Source of the DNA: Thermomonospora catenispora
GTDB lineage: Bacteria > Actinomycetota > Actinomycetes > Streptosporangiales > Streptosporangiaceae
Length of the DNA: 64,000 nucleotides
NCBI RefSeq assembly: GCF_006363815.1
Contig: NZ_RRYT01000013.1
Coordinates: forward strand, 1 to 64,000
Direction: 5' to 3'
Shown: piece after piece, positions 1-7,056 of the stretch
How the letters are laid out: each line of letters begins with the position of its first letter
How positions within the stretch are numbered: position 1 is the stretch's first letter
Notes under the pieces: generated by a model
The model's input: only the letters and a program-made list of their open reading frames with translations
Databases searched by the model: none
Told to the model about the DNA's origin: nothing
Translations under genes and position numbers: made by a program

Positions 1-2
1 CC

Positions 3-311
3 GTATGGGCCTGGAGCGGGGAACGCGAGTTCTCGACGATGCAGATCGACCCGCGGGCCCCGCAGTGGCTCAGGGCCCTGCTCATCGCCCAGATGGTCGC
101 GGGAAGGCTGGAGAAGAGGCTGCACAAGTCCCTCTTCGCCCGCTACCGCCCGCCGGCGCCGCTGGACCCCACCAGGGAGCCGTATCCGGGGTTCCGCCAC
201 GTCCACTCCTCCTACATGCGCTACCAGGAGGAGGTCACCCAGTGGTTCCGGGAGGAGATCAAACGGCGGAACTGGCTGGTCGGCCGCACCCAGCCGCTGC
301 CGCCGTCGTGA
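3..311 (+). CDS. C-terminal part of an unrecognised protein (5' end outside window)
   Basis: Frame 3 is open from the first base of the window to the TGA at 309-311. It encodes at least 102 residues that begin mid-protein (VWAWSGEREFSTMQ). The internal ATG at 39 has no ribosome binding site and is probably not the start. The segment is rich in Arg, aromatic residues and Pro and has no obvious membrane span. It ends in a hydrophilic stretch, EEIKRRNWLVGRTQPLPPS. I do not recognise the family. It lies 20 nt upstream of the decayed gene copy at 331-685. Confidence 0.5.
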   Translation, partial: VWAWSGEREFSTMQIDPRAPQWLRALLIAQMVAGRLEKRLHKSLFARYRPPAPLDPTREPYPGFRHVHSSYMRYQEEVTQWFREEIKRRNWLVGRTQPLPPS

Positions 312-330
312 TCCCGGCGGGCTCGCCGCC

Positions 331-685
331 ACCTCGACCACCTTCCGACGCAGCGGTCAGCGCGCGAGCCGTTCGGACACGGCCCGAGGGATCCCGACAT
401 CGTCGTTCTGGGGGGGCCGGGCGACACGGGGCCCTCCGAGGAGACCCGCCGGGCGTTGACGTCGATGCGGCCGTCGAATCTGCGTGAGGTCGATGAGGCG
501 GTGGCGGCGTTCGTGCGGACGGTGGAGGAGGAAGGGCTGTCCTGGGGGCGGAGTCAGGCGAACATGGACGCCCTCGCGGCGTTGAACGCGCTTCGTGAGG
601 AGCACATGCCCTACGGATCCCGAGCGTCGACGAGCGACGGCAGGGGTTCTTCCGGGCGTTGCGCAAGCGGCTCGACGGAATGTGA
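331..685 (+). pseudogene. Decayed partial copy of the gene at 926-1600
   Basis: This stretch aligns with the 3' half of the downstream gene. It keeps the near-identical block SMRPSNLREVDEAVAAFVR and the ending ...REEHMP... up to a TGA at 683-685. Compared with the intact copy it lacks the first ~75 codons and has an in-frame internal deletion of 35 codons (between DALAA and LNVLREE). It also has a one-base deletion just after REEHMP that destroys the last ~20 codons. No SD sequence or start precedes it. It is best read as a remnant of a tandem duplication. Confidence 0.6.
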
Positions 686-925
686 CTCCTCGCTCGCATG
701 GATCTCTCCGGCGGAGTCCGCTCGAGTGCACGGTGGCGGTTCGTCGTGCTCCTCACCGGGTGCGGAGCATGAGGACGGGCGGCGGCACGGCGCATCGTTC
801 GCCGGTGCTGCTCTGCCGATGTCGTCTGATCGCCTTGAGCACCGTCTGAGGGGAACCGAGGGAGCCGTGCTCCGTTCGGGACGCTGCCGATCGAAGCGGT
901 GCGAACGGTCTGAGGAGTGCGCACG

Positions 926-1600
926 TTGAGCAGTCAGGACGAGCCGACCAGCAGCGCCCTGCTCAGGAAGGAGTGGCTGCGGCGGGAGAAGGCGGCATTG
1001 AAGCCGCTGGGATTCAAGCACGCCCGGCGTGATCTCTATGAGATCCGGTTGGGTGAGGATTGGGTCGGAAGGGTGGGCATGCACAAGCGTGCGGCGCCCG
1101 CCGGGGCGCTCACGGTGTTCACGGATTCGGTGTCCGTGGTCCTCAACCATCTTCCGACGCAGCGGTTGGCGCGCGAGCTGTTCGGATACGGTCCGAAGGA
1201 CCCCGACATCGTCGTTCTGGGGGGCGGACTGCACGGCATACCGTCCGACGAGACGAACCGTGTATTGAGGTCGATGCGGCCGTCGAATCTGCGTGAGGTC
1301 GATGAGGCGGTGGCGGCGTTCGTGCGGATGGTGGAGGAGGAAGGGCTCCCCTGGATGCGGAGCCAGGCGAACATGGACGCCCTCGCGGCGACCCTTCGCA
1401 TTCCGTGTGCGTCGGCCGGACAGGAGAGCGGACGACTGGAGAAGCTGGCGATGGTGAGTTATCTGCGCGGTGAGAAGGAGGAGGCCCGTGCGGCGTTGAA
1501 TGTGCTCCGTGAAGAGCACATGCCCTCTGGAGTACAGATCATCGACGAACGGCAACAAAGGTTCTACCGGGAACTGTGCAAGCGGCTCGACGAGATGTGA
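926..1600 (+). CDS. Hypothetical protein, duplicated family (possible immunity-type protein)
   Basis: Encodes about 224 residues from TTG 926, which has GAGGAG 8 nt upstream. An in-frame GTG at 917 is possible but abuts that SD. The N-terminus (KEWLRREKAALKPLGFKHARRDLYEI) resembles DUF4304-like proteins, but I am not sure of the family. The protein is soluble, charged and without a signal peptide. A decayed copy lies directly upstream and a YbaB/EbfC-type gene convergently downstream. Such clusters of diverged paralogues are common in actinobacterial polymorphic-toxin/immunity regions, so an immunity role is an inference only. Confidence 0.6.
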   Translation: MSSQDEPTSSALLRKEWLRREKAALKPLGFKHARRDLYEIRLGEDWVGRVGMHKRAAPAGALTVFTDSVSVVLNHLPTQRLARELFGYGPKDPDIVVLGGGLHGIPSDETNRVLRSMRPSNLREVDEAVAAFVRMVEEEGLPWMRSQANMDALAATLRIPCASAGQESGRLEKLAMVSYLRGEKEEARAALNVLREEHMPSGVQIIDERQQRFYRELCKRLDEM

Positions 1601-1668
1601 TCCCCTGGGTCTATGACCTGGGGTGAGAACGGTGAAGAAGTCGCGCCGGGGGGTGCCATCGCCTCCGG

Positions 1669-1950
1669 TTACGGTCGGCCTCCCTGCACCATCTCCCGCG
1701 GAATCACCTCGACAGAGAAAATGGCGCCATGTTTGGCGAACAGTTTTCTGGCCTCCTTGAGAAGTCCGAGCAGAGCCTCTCCGCTCGGCTCCTCGTGGCA
1801 CACCAGGCGGACTGTCACGCGCTTTCCCGCCATTTCCGGGAACTGCTGGGTCATCTGCCCGGTCTGCAGGAACGCCAGATAGGTGTTGATCTTCTCCATG
1901 ATCTGGTCGTTCTGCGCGGACGATCCGGTGAACGGGTGGTCCTCGACCAT
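1669..1950 (-). CDS. C-terminal module of a split YbaB-like gene, or separate small gene
   Basis: Encodes 93 residues from ATG 1950. There is no SD sequence before this ATG. The frame stays open upstream to about position 2001, exactly where the YbaB-like frame (2344 downward) loses its family resemblance. The sequence (INTYLAFLQTGQMTQQFPEM, then KRVTVRLVCHEEPSGEALLG) looks like a compact alpha/beta domain. The simplest reading is one two-domain protein broken by a +1 frame change near 1998-2010, through mutation, sequencing error or programmed shifting. A translationally coupled second gene is the alternative. Confidence 0.5.
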   Translation of the reverse strand: MVEDHPFTGSSAQNDQIMEKINTYLAFLQTGQMTQQFPEMAGKRVTVRLVCHEEPSGEALLGLLKEARKLFAKHGAIFSVEVIPREMVQGGRP

Positions 1951-1999
1951 CGGCAGGTTGCATGGCGACTCGTCGGTGCTCAGTGTTATGCGGTCGATG

Positions 2000-2344
2000 T
2001 TCGACCTGCTTGCTCAGCGCGGTGACGTCGACGACCTGGTCGGCTGCGGCGCCGGCGGCCTTGGCGCGGAGGTCGTCGAGAGCCGCGTTGACCGCGATCG
2101 CGAGTTCTTCTCCGAGGGCCTCGGACCCCATCCGCATCGCTCGAGGGTCGATGTGGACGCCGGTGATGCGACCACCGGTGATCGCCGTCACCGTGATGCG
2201 CCCATCGGCGGCTTCACCGATGCCTTCGATCTGTTCGGCGGTCTCCCGGTCGGCAGACGTCTTCTTGCCCTGCCGCATCGACTCCAAGGTCTTGTGCGCG
2301 TCGCTCAGCATCCGTTCCAGCTCGTTCACGGGAAGACCCGCCAC
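2000..2344 (-). CDS. YbaB/EbfC family nucleoid-associated-like protein (frameshifted 3' end)
   Basis: The start is GTG 2344, with AAAGGGGC as SD about 5 nt upstream. The first ~115 residues match the YbaB/EbfC DNA-binding family: an amphipathic helix (NELERMLSDAHKTLESMRQG), then alternating strands (GRITVTAITGGRITGVHIDP) and a final helix (ELAIAVNAALDDLRAKAAG). After ALSKQVE this frame runs on as an implausible read-through for nearly 500 further codons. The natural continuation therefore lies in the other frame (see 1669-1950). YbaB proteins usually dimerise and coat DNA. In actinobacteria such paralogues often sit beside secreted-toxin loci. Confidence 0.6.
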
Positions 2345-2810
2345 GAATGCCCCTTTCGCGGACGAAGTCACGCCGAAAAGAGCATAACAGTGCAAAATCC
2401 CGTCGCCTGTTGAGAGGGCCGGCTGCTATCGGGCTGTTGGGGGCGCGGGTCTCTGGCGTAGCCGCGAAGAGCCTCCCCGCGGAGGTGGAACATTCAGAAC
2501 GTGTGCGCAGATGGACTGCTGCGCTCTTCTTTGCTTCTATCCACCGTATTCGATGGTTTCTCAACTTATATGGTGGAGCGTCCGCTGAAATTTCCTCCGC
2601 GGCCGTGGCGCCGCTGGCCCTGCGTCCGAGCCGGCGTCCGGTTCTGCGGCGCGGCGGTGCGGTGACTCAGGCCGCTCGGCCGAGTTCGCGGCCGGCTGGC
2701 CGACTTTGCTGGCGGGTTTAACCAATTCGAACCCGATCCGAGGTGTCGGTCCGCCCCTCGTGTGGTAACTCATCGTGTTGAACGATTCACGTTCAGTGAT
2801 TGGAGTTGTC
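2345..2810. other. Divergent intergenic region, 466 nt
   Basis: No coding sequence is convincing here on either strand. It must hold the promoters of the YbaB-like gene (minus) and the secreted protein (plus). An AT-rich pocket at about 2550-2580 is the only compositional feature. I cannot assign -35/-10 boxes with confidence. Confidence 0.4.
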
Positions 2811-3122
2811 ATGCGACACCGCATCGCCCCACTGCTGGCCGCTCCGGCGCTGCTGGCCGGACTCGTCATGGTCCCCGCGGCCGAGGCCACCACCGCCCCT
2901 GTTCCCGCCCGAGACGGAGGGGTCCGCTGCAGCCTCTACCGGTCCTCCTACGACGTGTCGATCGCCCGCTGCCACGACTCCCGCACCTACCAGCACTGGA
3001 TCCGGTGCCGGGACCGTGACAGGAGGGTCGAGATTGAGGTCACCCGGCGCTTCCACGGGACCAACAGCAGGCTGGCCTGCCCGCGCAACTACGAGCTCAT
3101 CAACCACGCCGTCGGCGTGTGA
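2811..3122 (+). CDS. Small secreted Cys-containing protein
   Basis: Starts at ATG 2811 with TTGGAG 5 nt upstream; the in-frame start at 2775 has no such SD. Encodes 103 residues. Residues 1-28 form a Sec signal peptide (MRHRIAPLLAAPALLAGLVM, cleavage near AEA-TT). The mature part of ~75 residues is basic and has four cysteines (RCSLY, ARCHD, RCRDR, ACPRN), so two disulfides are likely after export. I do not recognise the family. It is followed by a strong hairpin at 3138-3180. Confidence 0.75.
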   Translation: MRHRIAPLLAAPALLAGLVMVPAAEATTAPVPARDGGVRCSLYRSSYDVSIARCHDSRTYQHWIRCRDRDRRVEIEVTRRFHGTNSRLACPRNYELINHAVGV

Positions 3123-3137
3123 GACCCGTCCCAATGC

Positions 3138-3180
3138 CGAGCGGCGGGGGACACCGATCGTCGGTGTCCCCCGCCGCTCG
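3138..3180. terminator. Perfect 20-bp bidirectional terminator
   Basis: A 20-bp perfect inverted repeat (3138-3157 and 3161-3180) with a 3-nt loop sits between the convergent genes ending at 3122 (+) and 3199 (-). It lacks a clear T-run, as is common in actinobacteria. Confidence 0.8.
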
Positions 3181-3198
3181 CGTTCGTGACCGGCGCCT

Positions 3199-4215
3199 TC
3201 AGGAGCCGACGCTCGGCTCGGGGGCGCCGGTCTTCTCCGTCTGCGCCTTCTGCGGCTTCTCCTCGTCCCGGCGCGCCGGCCGGTTGCCGCGCCGGATCTT
3301 GCGGCGCCGCCGCGGCGGCCGCGTGGCCTGGTCGCGCAGCCGGCAGAACGCGCACACCTCCGCGGTCGTCGGCGAGCCGCACCGCGCACAGGTGCCGACC
3401 GCGTCGCGTTCCCGCTCGGCCAGGTCGTCCAGCAGCGGCATGAGCCGGTCGGAGAAACCGTTGAGGAAGGCCGCCTTCGACCCGGGCGCCCGCTCCTCCA
3501 GCGAGTTGAGCAGCTCCTTGTACATCAGGTGGCGGTTGCCGGTGGCCATCGGGCACTCCTCGACGATGTAGTCGATGCGCCGGATGACGCAGTAGGCCGC
3601 CGTCTCGCGCTCGGTCAGCCTGATCAGCGGCTTGACCCGGCGGGCGAACCCCTGGGACTCGGGCAGGGCCGGACGCTGCCGGGCCAGATACGGCAGGTTC
3701 CACTGCATCGTGTTCCCGAACAGCACGGCGGCCTCGTCGTCGAGGTTGTGCCCGGTGACGAGCACGTCGTAGCCGTGGTCGAGCGTGACCTTGTTGAGCA
3801 GGTGCCGTTTGGACAGACCGCAGGCCGAGCACGGGGTGCGGCGGGTCGAGGCGGCCTGGGGGATCGTGAAGCCGGCCTCCTCGGCCAGGTCGACCTCGAT
3901 CAGCCGGGCCCCCCGCCGTTCGGCGAACGCCCGCGCGCACGCGCCGGAGCGGTCGCTGTAGCCACCGATGCCCAGGCCCAGGTACACGCCGTCCGCCTGG
4001 TATCCCAGGTCCAGAAGCAGATCCCACACGGCCAGGGAGTCCTTGCCCCCGGAGACCGCGACGAGCACCCGCTCACCCGAGCGGATCATCCGGTGCTTGC
4101 TGATCGCGTGGCTCACCTGCTCCCGGCAGCGCTGCACGAAGCAGGTGGGACAGTACGCGGCGTTGACGTGCCGCACCTCGACGGCGGCCTGTTCCTCGCA
4201 ACGATGGCACTTCAC
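3199..4215 (-). CDS. ttuA: TtuA-type tRNA (5-methyluridine-54) 2-sulfurtransferase
   Basis: A 338-residue TtcA/TtuA/CTU1-family tRNA-thiolating enzyme. Seen: an N-terminal zinc finger (C3, C6, C22, C25), the PP-loop ATP pyrophosphatase motif SGGKDS (55-60), Cys129/Cys132 in PCSACG and Cys221 in EECP, and a second CxxC pair of knuckles near 274-290. The triad C129/C132/C221 sits one residue off the Fe-S ligands of Thermus TtuA (C130/C133/C222), as known for that family. The C-terminus is a basic tail. The gene lies 7 nt downstream of a TtuB-like sulfur carrier. Together they would convert T54 of tRNA to 2-thio-ribothymidine, which stabilises tRNA at high temperature. Confidence 0.85.
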   Translation of the reverse strand: MKCHRCEEQAAVEVRHVNAAYCPTCFVQRCREQVSHAISKHRMIRSGERVLVAVSGGKDSLAVWDLLLDLGYQADGVYLGLGIGGYSDRSGACARAFAERRGARLIEVDLAEEAGFTIPQAASTRRTPCSACGLSKRHLLNKVTLDHGYDVLVTGHNLDDEAAVLFGNTMQWNLPYLARQRPALPESQGFARRVKPLIRLTERETAAYCVIRRIDYIVEECPMATGNRHLMYKELLNSLEERAPGSKAAFLNGFSDRLMPLLDDLAERERDAVGTCARCGSPTTAEVCAFCRLRDQATRPPRRRRKIRRGNRPARRDEEKPQKAQTEKTGAPEPSVGS

Positions 4216-4222
4216 GTAAGCC

Positions 4223-4417
4223 TTAGCCTCCCGAGATCACCGGCCTGACCTCCACGGTGTCGCCCTCCTCCAGAAGGGCGTCGCCCGTGACCAGCTCGTC
4301 GCCACGGATGAGGAGGACGGACTCACGGTTGAGCCCCAACTGCTTGCACAGATCGTTCGCCCGCAGCGGACCGGCGATCTCGACTTCACGCTTGGGGTTG
4401 TGGAGCTGGATCTTCAT
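4223..4417 (-). CDS. ttuB: TtuB-like ubiquitin-fold sulfur carrier (MoaD/ThiS superfamily)
   Basis: A 64-residue beta-grasp protein ending in VRPVISGG, the exposed di-glycine that is adenylated and converted to a thiocarboxylate in ThiS, MoaD and TtuB. The pattern strand (MKIQLHNPKREVEI), helix (LRANDLCKQLGL), strand (VLLIRGDEL) and strand (GDTVEVRPVI) fits the fold. The gene is transcribed ahead of ttuA with a 7-nt gap, so the product probably delivers sulfur to TtuA. The activating E1-like enzyme is not in the window. MoaD or ThiS proper is unlikely because no molybdopterin or thiamine genes are nearby. Confidence 0.82.
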   Translation of the reverse strand: MKIQLHNPKREVEIAGPLRANDLCKQLGLNRESVLLIRGDELVTGDALLEEGDTVEVRPVISGG

Positions 4418-4838
4418 CTCGTCATCTCAGACGTTCATGCGCGGACGGGGGGATCCTGAACCGACTCCTTCCAGTCTAGGAAGCCCGCCCGACCCGCGAC
4501 GGCCCTCGACGGCTCCCCGCCGCCGGCGCGCATCCGGCGCGCGACCGGCCTGCACGGGCGGGGGACGCCGACGGGCTCGGCGACCGAACGGCCGCAGGGT
4601 ACACGCCTTTCGTCCCCCGGGCGACGGGGACGGCGCCGCGGGCGGCCTCGCAGGGCACCGTGCCGGCCGGGACGCACGCCTCGCCCGCCGGGAAAATCCC
4701 TTCGGCGGAGAAACGAGAGGGGCCTACGATGCCCGCATGACCGGAGCGCGCCCTCGGCGAGCGGAGACGCACCGGTTGATCGGTTGCGTCCGGCGCGGAG
4801 GGCCGCAGGACCCGTCCTCATCGGAAGGCGAGCCCGTC
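4418..4838. other. Intergenic region with candidate leaderless promoter
   Basis: This 421-nt gap shows no conserved coding sequence. A TACGAT hexamer at 4725-4730 lies 6 nt before ATG 4737, which is in frame with the gene annotated from 4839. A leaderless transcript adding 34 residues to that gene is therefore possible. The promoter for ttuB must also lie here. Confidence 0.35.
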
Positions 4839-5294
4839 ATGACCTACCAGGTGCCGTTCGAGACGATCCTGCGGGGCCTGCGCGAGCGCCTGGACGAAGA
4901 GGACCTCGCCGAGGTGTGCGACCTGCTCATCTGGAGGACCCCGGACAACGGGTCGGAGCTGCTCGACGTCTGCGAGAAGTGGCTGCGGCAGGGGACGGCC
5001 GAGGAGGTGTCGGCCGCCCTCGCCGTCAACGGCGGGATCCACTTCCGGACGCTGGAGGAGCGGGAGAGTGAGCTGCGCGCGGCCGCCGAGCGTTTCCCGC
5101 GGTTCCGGGAACGCGTGGAGCGGATCCTCCGCGACTGGATCGACAGGCAGAAGCCGCAGGCGGTGCGCGAGGTCCTCCAGGACGGCGCCCCGCGATCGCT
5201 CGTGGCCTACCGGCACGGCATCACCGAGGAGCGGCTCGACGCCTGGATCGACGAACACCTGCGCGAGAACCCCGCCCCGGACTCCGGGGCGTGA
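4839..5294 (+). CDS. Hypothetical helical protein
   Basis: Encodes 151 residues from ATG 4839, with GGAAGGCG about 9 nt upstream. The sequence is acidic and almost entirely helical by composition (FETILRGLRERLDEEDLAEV, then FPRFRERVERILRDWIDRQK), with no signal peptide or membrane span. The C-terminal part (RSLVAYRHGITEERLDAWID) has the look of a helix-turn-helix-like segment. I do not recognise the family. An in-frame, possibly leaderless ATG at 4737 could add a low-complexity N-terminal extension. Confidence 0.65.
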   Translation: MTYQVPFETILRGLRERLDEEDLAEVCDLLIWRTPDNGSELLDVCEKWLRQGTAEEVSAALAVNGGIHFRTLEERESELRAAAERFPRFRERVERILRDWIDRQKPQAVREVLQDGAPRSLVAYRHGITEERLDAWIDEHLRENPAPDSGA

Positions 5295-5367
5295 ATCGCC
5301 TTCCGGACCGCTCTTGATCAGAGCTTGAAGCGGTCGACCCTATCTTGTCCGGATTTGAGGTGAAACG

Positions 5368-5709
5368 GTGGATCTGAGGGAACTGTGCTTTCATCTGAGA
5401 CATCATCGGAGGATGTTTCTTCCCGATGACAGGTATTTCACGGCGGTCGCCTTCATTGAAGGTTTCGACACTGCTCGCGACGGTGTGACTCTGAAGGGGT
5501 TTCAGGAATGGGTTTCTGAGCGCATTCACGGTGGCCACTCGCCGTTGCACTGGTCGTACATCCTCGCCTCAGCGAAACATCCGCGCATTTCCGAGGAGAA
5601 TTTGTCGATCAACGAGGTGCCCCTCGATCTGCAGATCAGCCTGGTCGACGACCTGCTCGACCTGCTCGAGGAGTTCCTGGAGGGCTCCCGAGGTTCGGAG
5701 CGCTCGTAG
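5368..5709 (+). CDS. Hypothetical protein, 113 aa
   Basis: Starts at GTG 5368 with GAGG 7 nt upstream. The protein has a hydrophobic/aromatic N-terminal half (FHLRHHRRMFLPDDRYFTAV, GFDTARDGVTLKGFQEWV) and a strongly acidic C-terminal helix (DLLDLLEEFLEG). Base composition is lower in GC than the neighbours, with codons such as TTT, ATT and CAT, which suggests recent acquisition. I do not recognise the family. Confidence 0.6.
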   Translation: MDLRELCFHLRHHRRMFLPDDRYFTAVAFIEGFDTARDGVTLKGFQEWVSERIHGGHSPLHWSYILASAKHPRISEENLSINEVPLDLQISLVDDLLDLLEEFLEGSRGSERS

Positions 5710-6722
5710 GCGCCGGCGGGCATCGCGTCGGGCCCTCGTCCGAGGAGCGTGCGAGGGCCACGGCAGCGGAGAACATGATCGTCGACGTCTCCTCCGGTGC
5801 CTGACCGGTGGAGGCGGATCTCCGGATGGGCCGGGGCGCTTCCGGGCGCGTTCCAGGATCATGGAGGCTCCGAGCGACGTTCGTCGGGATTCTCTCGTCG
5901 AGGACCGGACGCCGGCCTCTGCCCGGTGGCTCTGGATGGAGGTCCGCCGCCGTCAGGTCGCGTGGCCAAAACCGCGGTGTTCCCGGAACTCTTCCGGAGA
6001 ACGCGCGCCCGCGTCATGGGCGGCGCGTCTCAGGGCGCGTTCTTGCGGCGGGAACCGGCTGGCGCACCCAGTGGGCCGTCGAGGCGGCGTCGGCGCGTCG
6101 CCGGCAGGGCGGCTCGGCGGCCCCCGCCGCGGTGATCGGCCGCTCCGGCACCGGCCGCCGGCCGAGGACGCGGATCAGCGGATTGATCAACCGATCCGTC
6201 GCATGCCGCTCGAGCAGGAGCGCGGTGCAGATCTCCTCCGCGCACTCGGCCGCCGGCGCGGGCCGCTCGCTCAAGGCCCGCCCCGACCGCAACCGGCTGG
6301 TCTCAAGGAGCGTGTGGCGCCGGAGCTCTCGTCGGCGTCGTCGGGGACCGGGCCTCCCGCTGCGGGCACGCCCTCTCCAGGAGAGGATCGATGCTCTCCT
6401 GGAGCAGCTCACCGTCGGTCTTCCCGATGACCCCCCATCCTCCGAGGCGGTCTCGCCGGCGGGGAGTCCAAGCGTACGGCGAAGACGCCCCTTTTCACGG
6501 GGGCCGATGTCATGGGGTTCGGTGCCGTCGAAGCGGCGTCAGGGGAGCGGGGCCGCAGGGCGGCCGTGCCGTCCGGTCGGGCGCATCGGCCGTGATGTCG
6601 CCGAACGGATCGGTCGCGGCGCCGAGGCCGTGCGTTTTCAACAGAGCGCGCCGACCGCATGCCCGGAGGCGGCCCGAGCGGGGCCGGGTGGGGCCGGTCG
6701 GCACGACGGCGCGATGACGACG
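5710..6722. other. Long region without a convincing gene
   Basis: About 1 kb in which all open frames are Arg/Pro/Gly-rich and lack SD sequences. A minus-strand stretch around 6090-6290 reads like the tail of a helical protein (EICTALLLERHATDRLINPL), with no supporting start or ending. It may be a remnant of a HEAT-repeat-like gene. I see no RNA gene, repeat array or insertion sequence here. Confidence 0.4.
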
Positions 6723-6755
6723 AACGCCCGACCGCTTTCGTGCGGATCGGGCGTT
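6723..6755 (-). terminator. Terminator of the tRNA-Asp/tRNA-Phe unit
   Basis: Stem AACGCCCGA (6723-6731) pairs with TCGGGCGTT (6747-6755) and continues inward as CCGC/GCGG with one bulged base. It lies 23 nt beyond the 3' end of tRNA-Phe in the direction of transcription. Confidence 0.6.
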
Positions 6756-6777
6756 GGATGAAACCAAGGAGTGAAGG

Positions 6778-6851
6778 TGGGCAGGGGCGGGGTCGAACCG
6801 CCGACCTTCCGCTTTTCAGGCGGACGCTCGTACCAACTGAGCTACCTGCCC
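6778..6851 (-). tRNA. tRNA-Phe (GAA)
   Basis: The minus-strand sequence folds into a standard cloverleaf. The acceptor is GGGCAGG/CCTGCCC, the D-arm AGCTCAGTTGGTACGAGC, the anticodon loop CTGAAAA (anticodon GAA) and the T-arm GGCGGTTCGACCCCGCC. The discriminator is A and no full CCA is encoded. It lies 19 nt downstream of tRNA-Asp in the same transcript. Confidence 0.95.
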
Positions 6852-6870
6852 TAGGCGCAAGACGCCTTTG

Positions 6871-6945
6871 CGGTCCTGACGGGATTTGAACCCGCGACCT
6901 CCACCTTGACAGGGTGGCGAGCACTCCTAACTGCTCCACAGGACC
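6871..6945 (-). tRNA. tRNA-Asp (GTC)
   Basis: Minus-strand cloverleaf with acceptor GGTCCTG/CAGGACC, anticodon loop CTGTCAA (anticodon GTC), T-arm CGCGGGTTCAAATCCCGTC and discriminator G. It is first in a two-tRNA unit with tRNA-Phe. Confidence 0.95.
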
Positions 6946-7056
6946 TTGGCTGTCACCGCTTTGACCGGGGCCGTATCGGCAACGCTGGAGAGCATACGCG
7001 ATGCCCGGTACATGCGCCAACTTGATATCCGTGGGATCTGCGGGGGTGTCGCGGGC

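Noticed and set aside
611-2395. A 594-codon minus-strand frame spanning the duplicated-gene region
   Set aside because: Only its first ~115 codons after GTG 2344 look like a protein family (YbaB). The rest is antisense to the intact gene at 926-1600 and to its decayed copy, with Arg/His/Pro-rich composition.
5808-6761. A 317-codon plus-strand frame
   Set aside because: Arg/Gly/Ser-rich throughout with no SD and no domain pattern. Open frames of this length are common by chance at this GC content.
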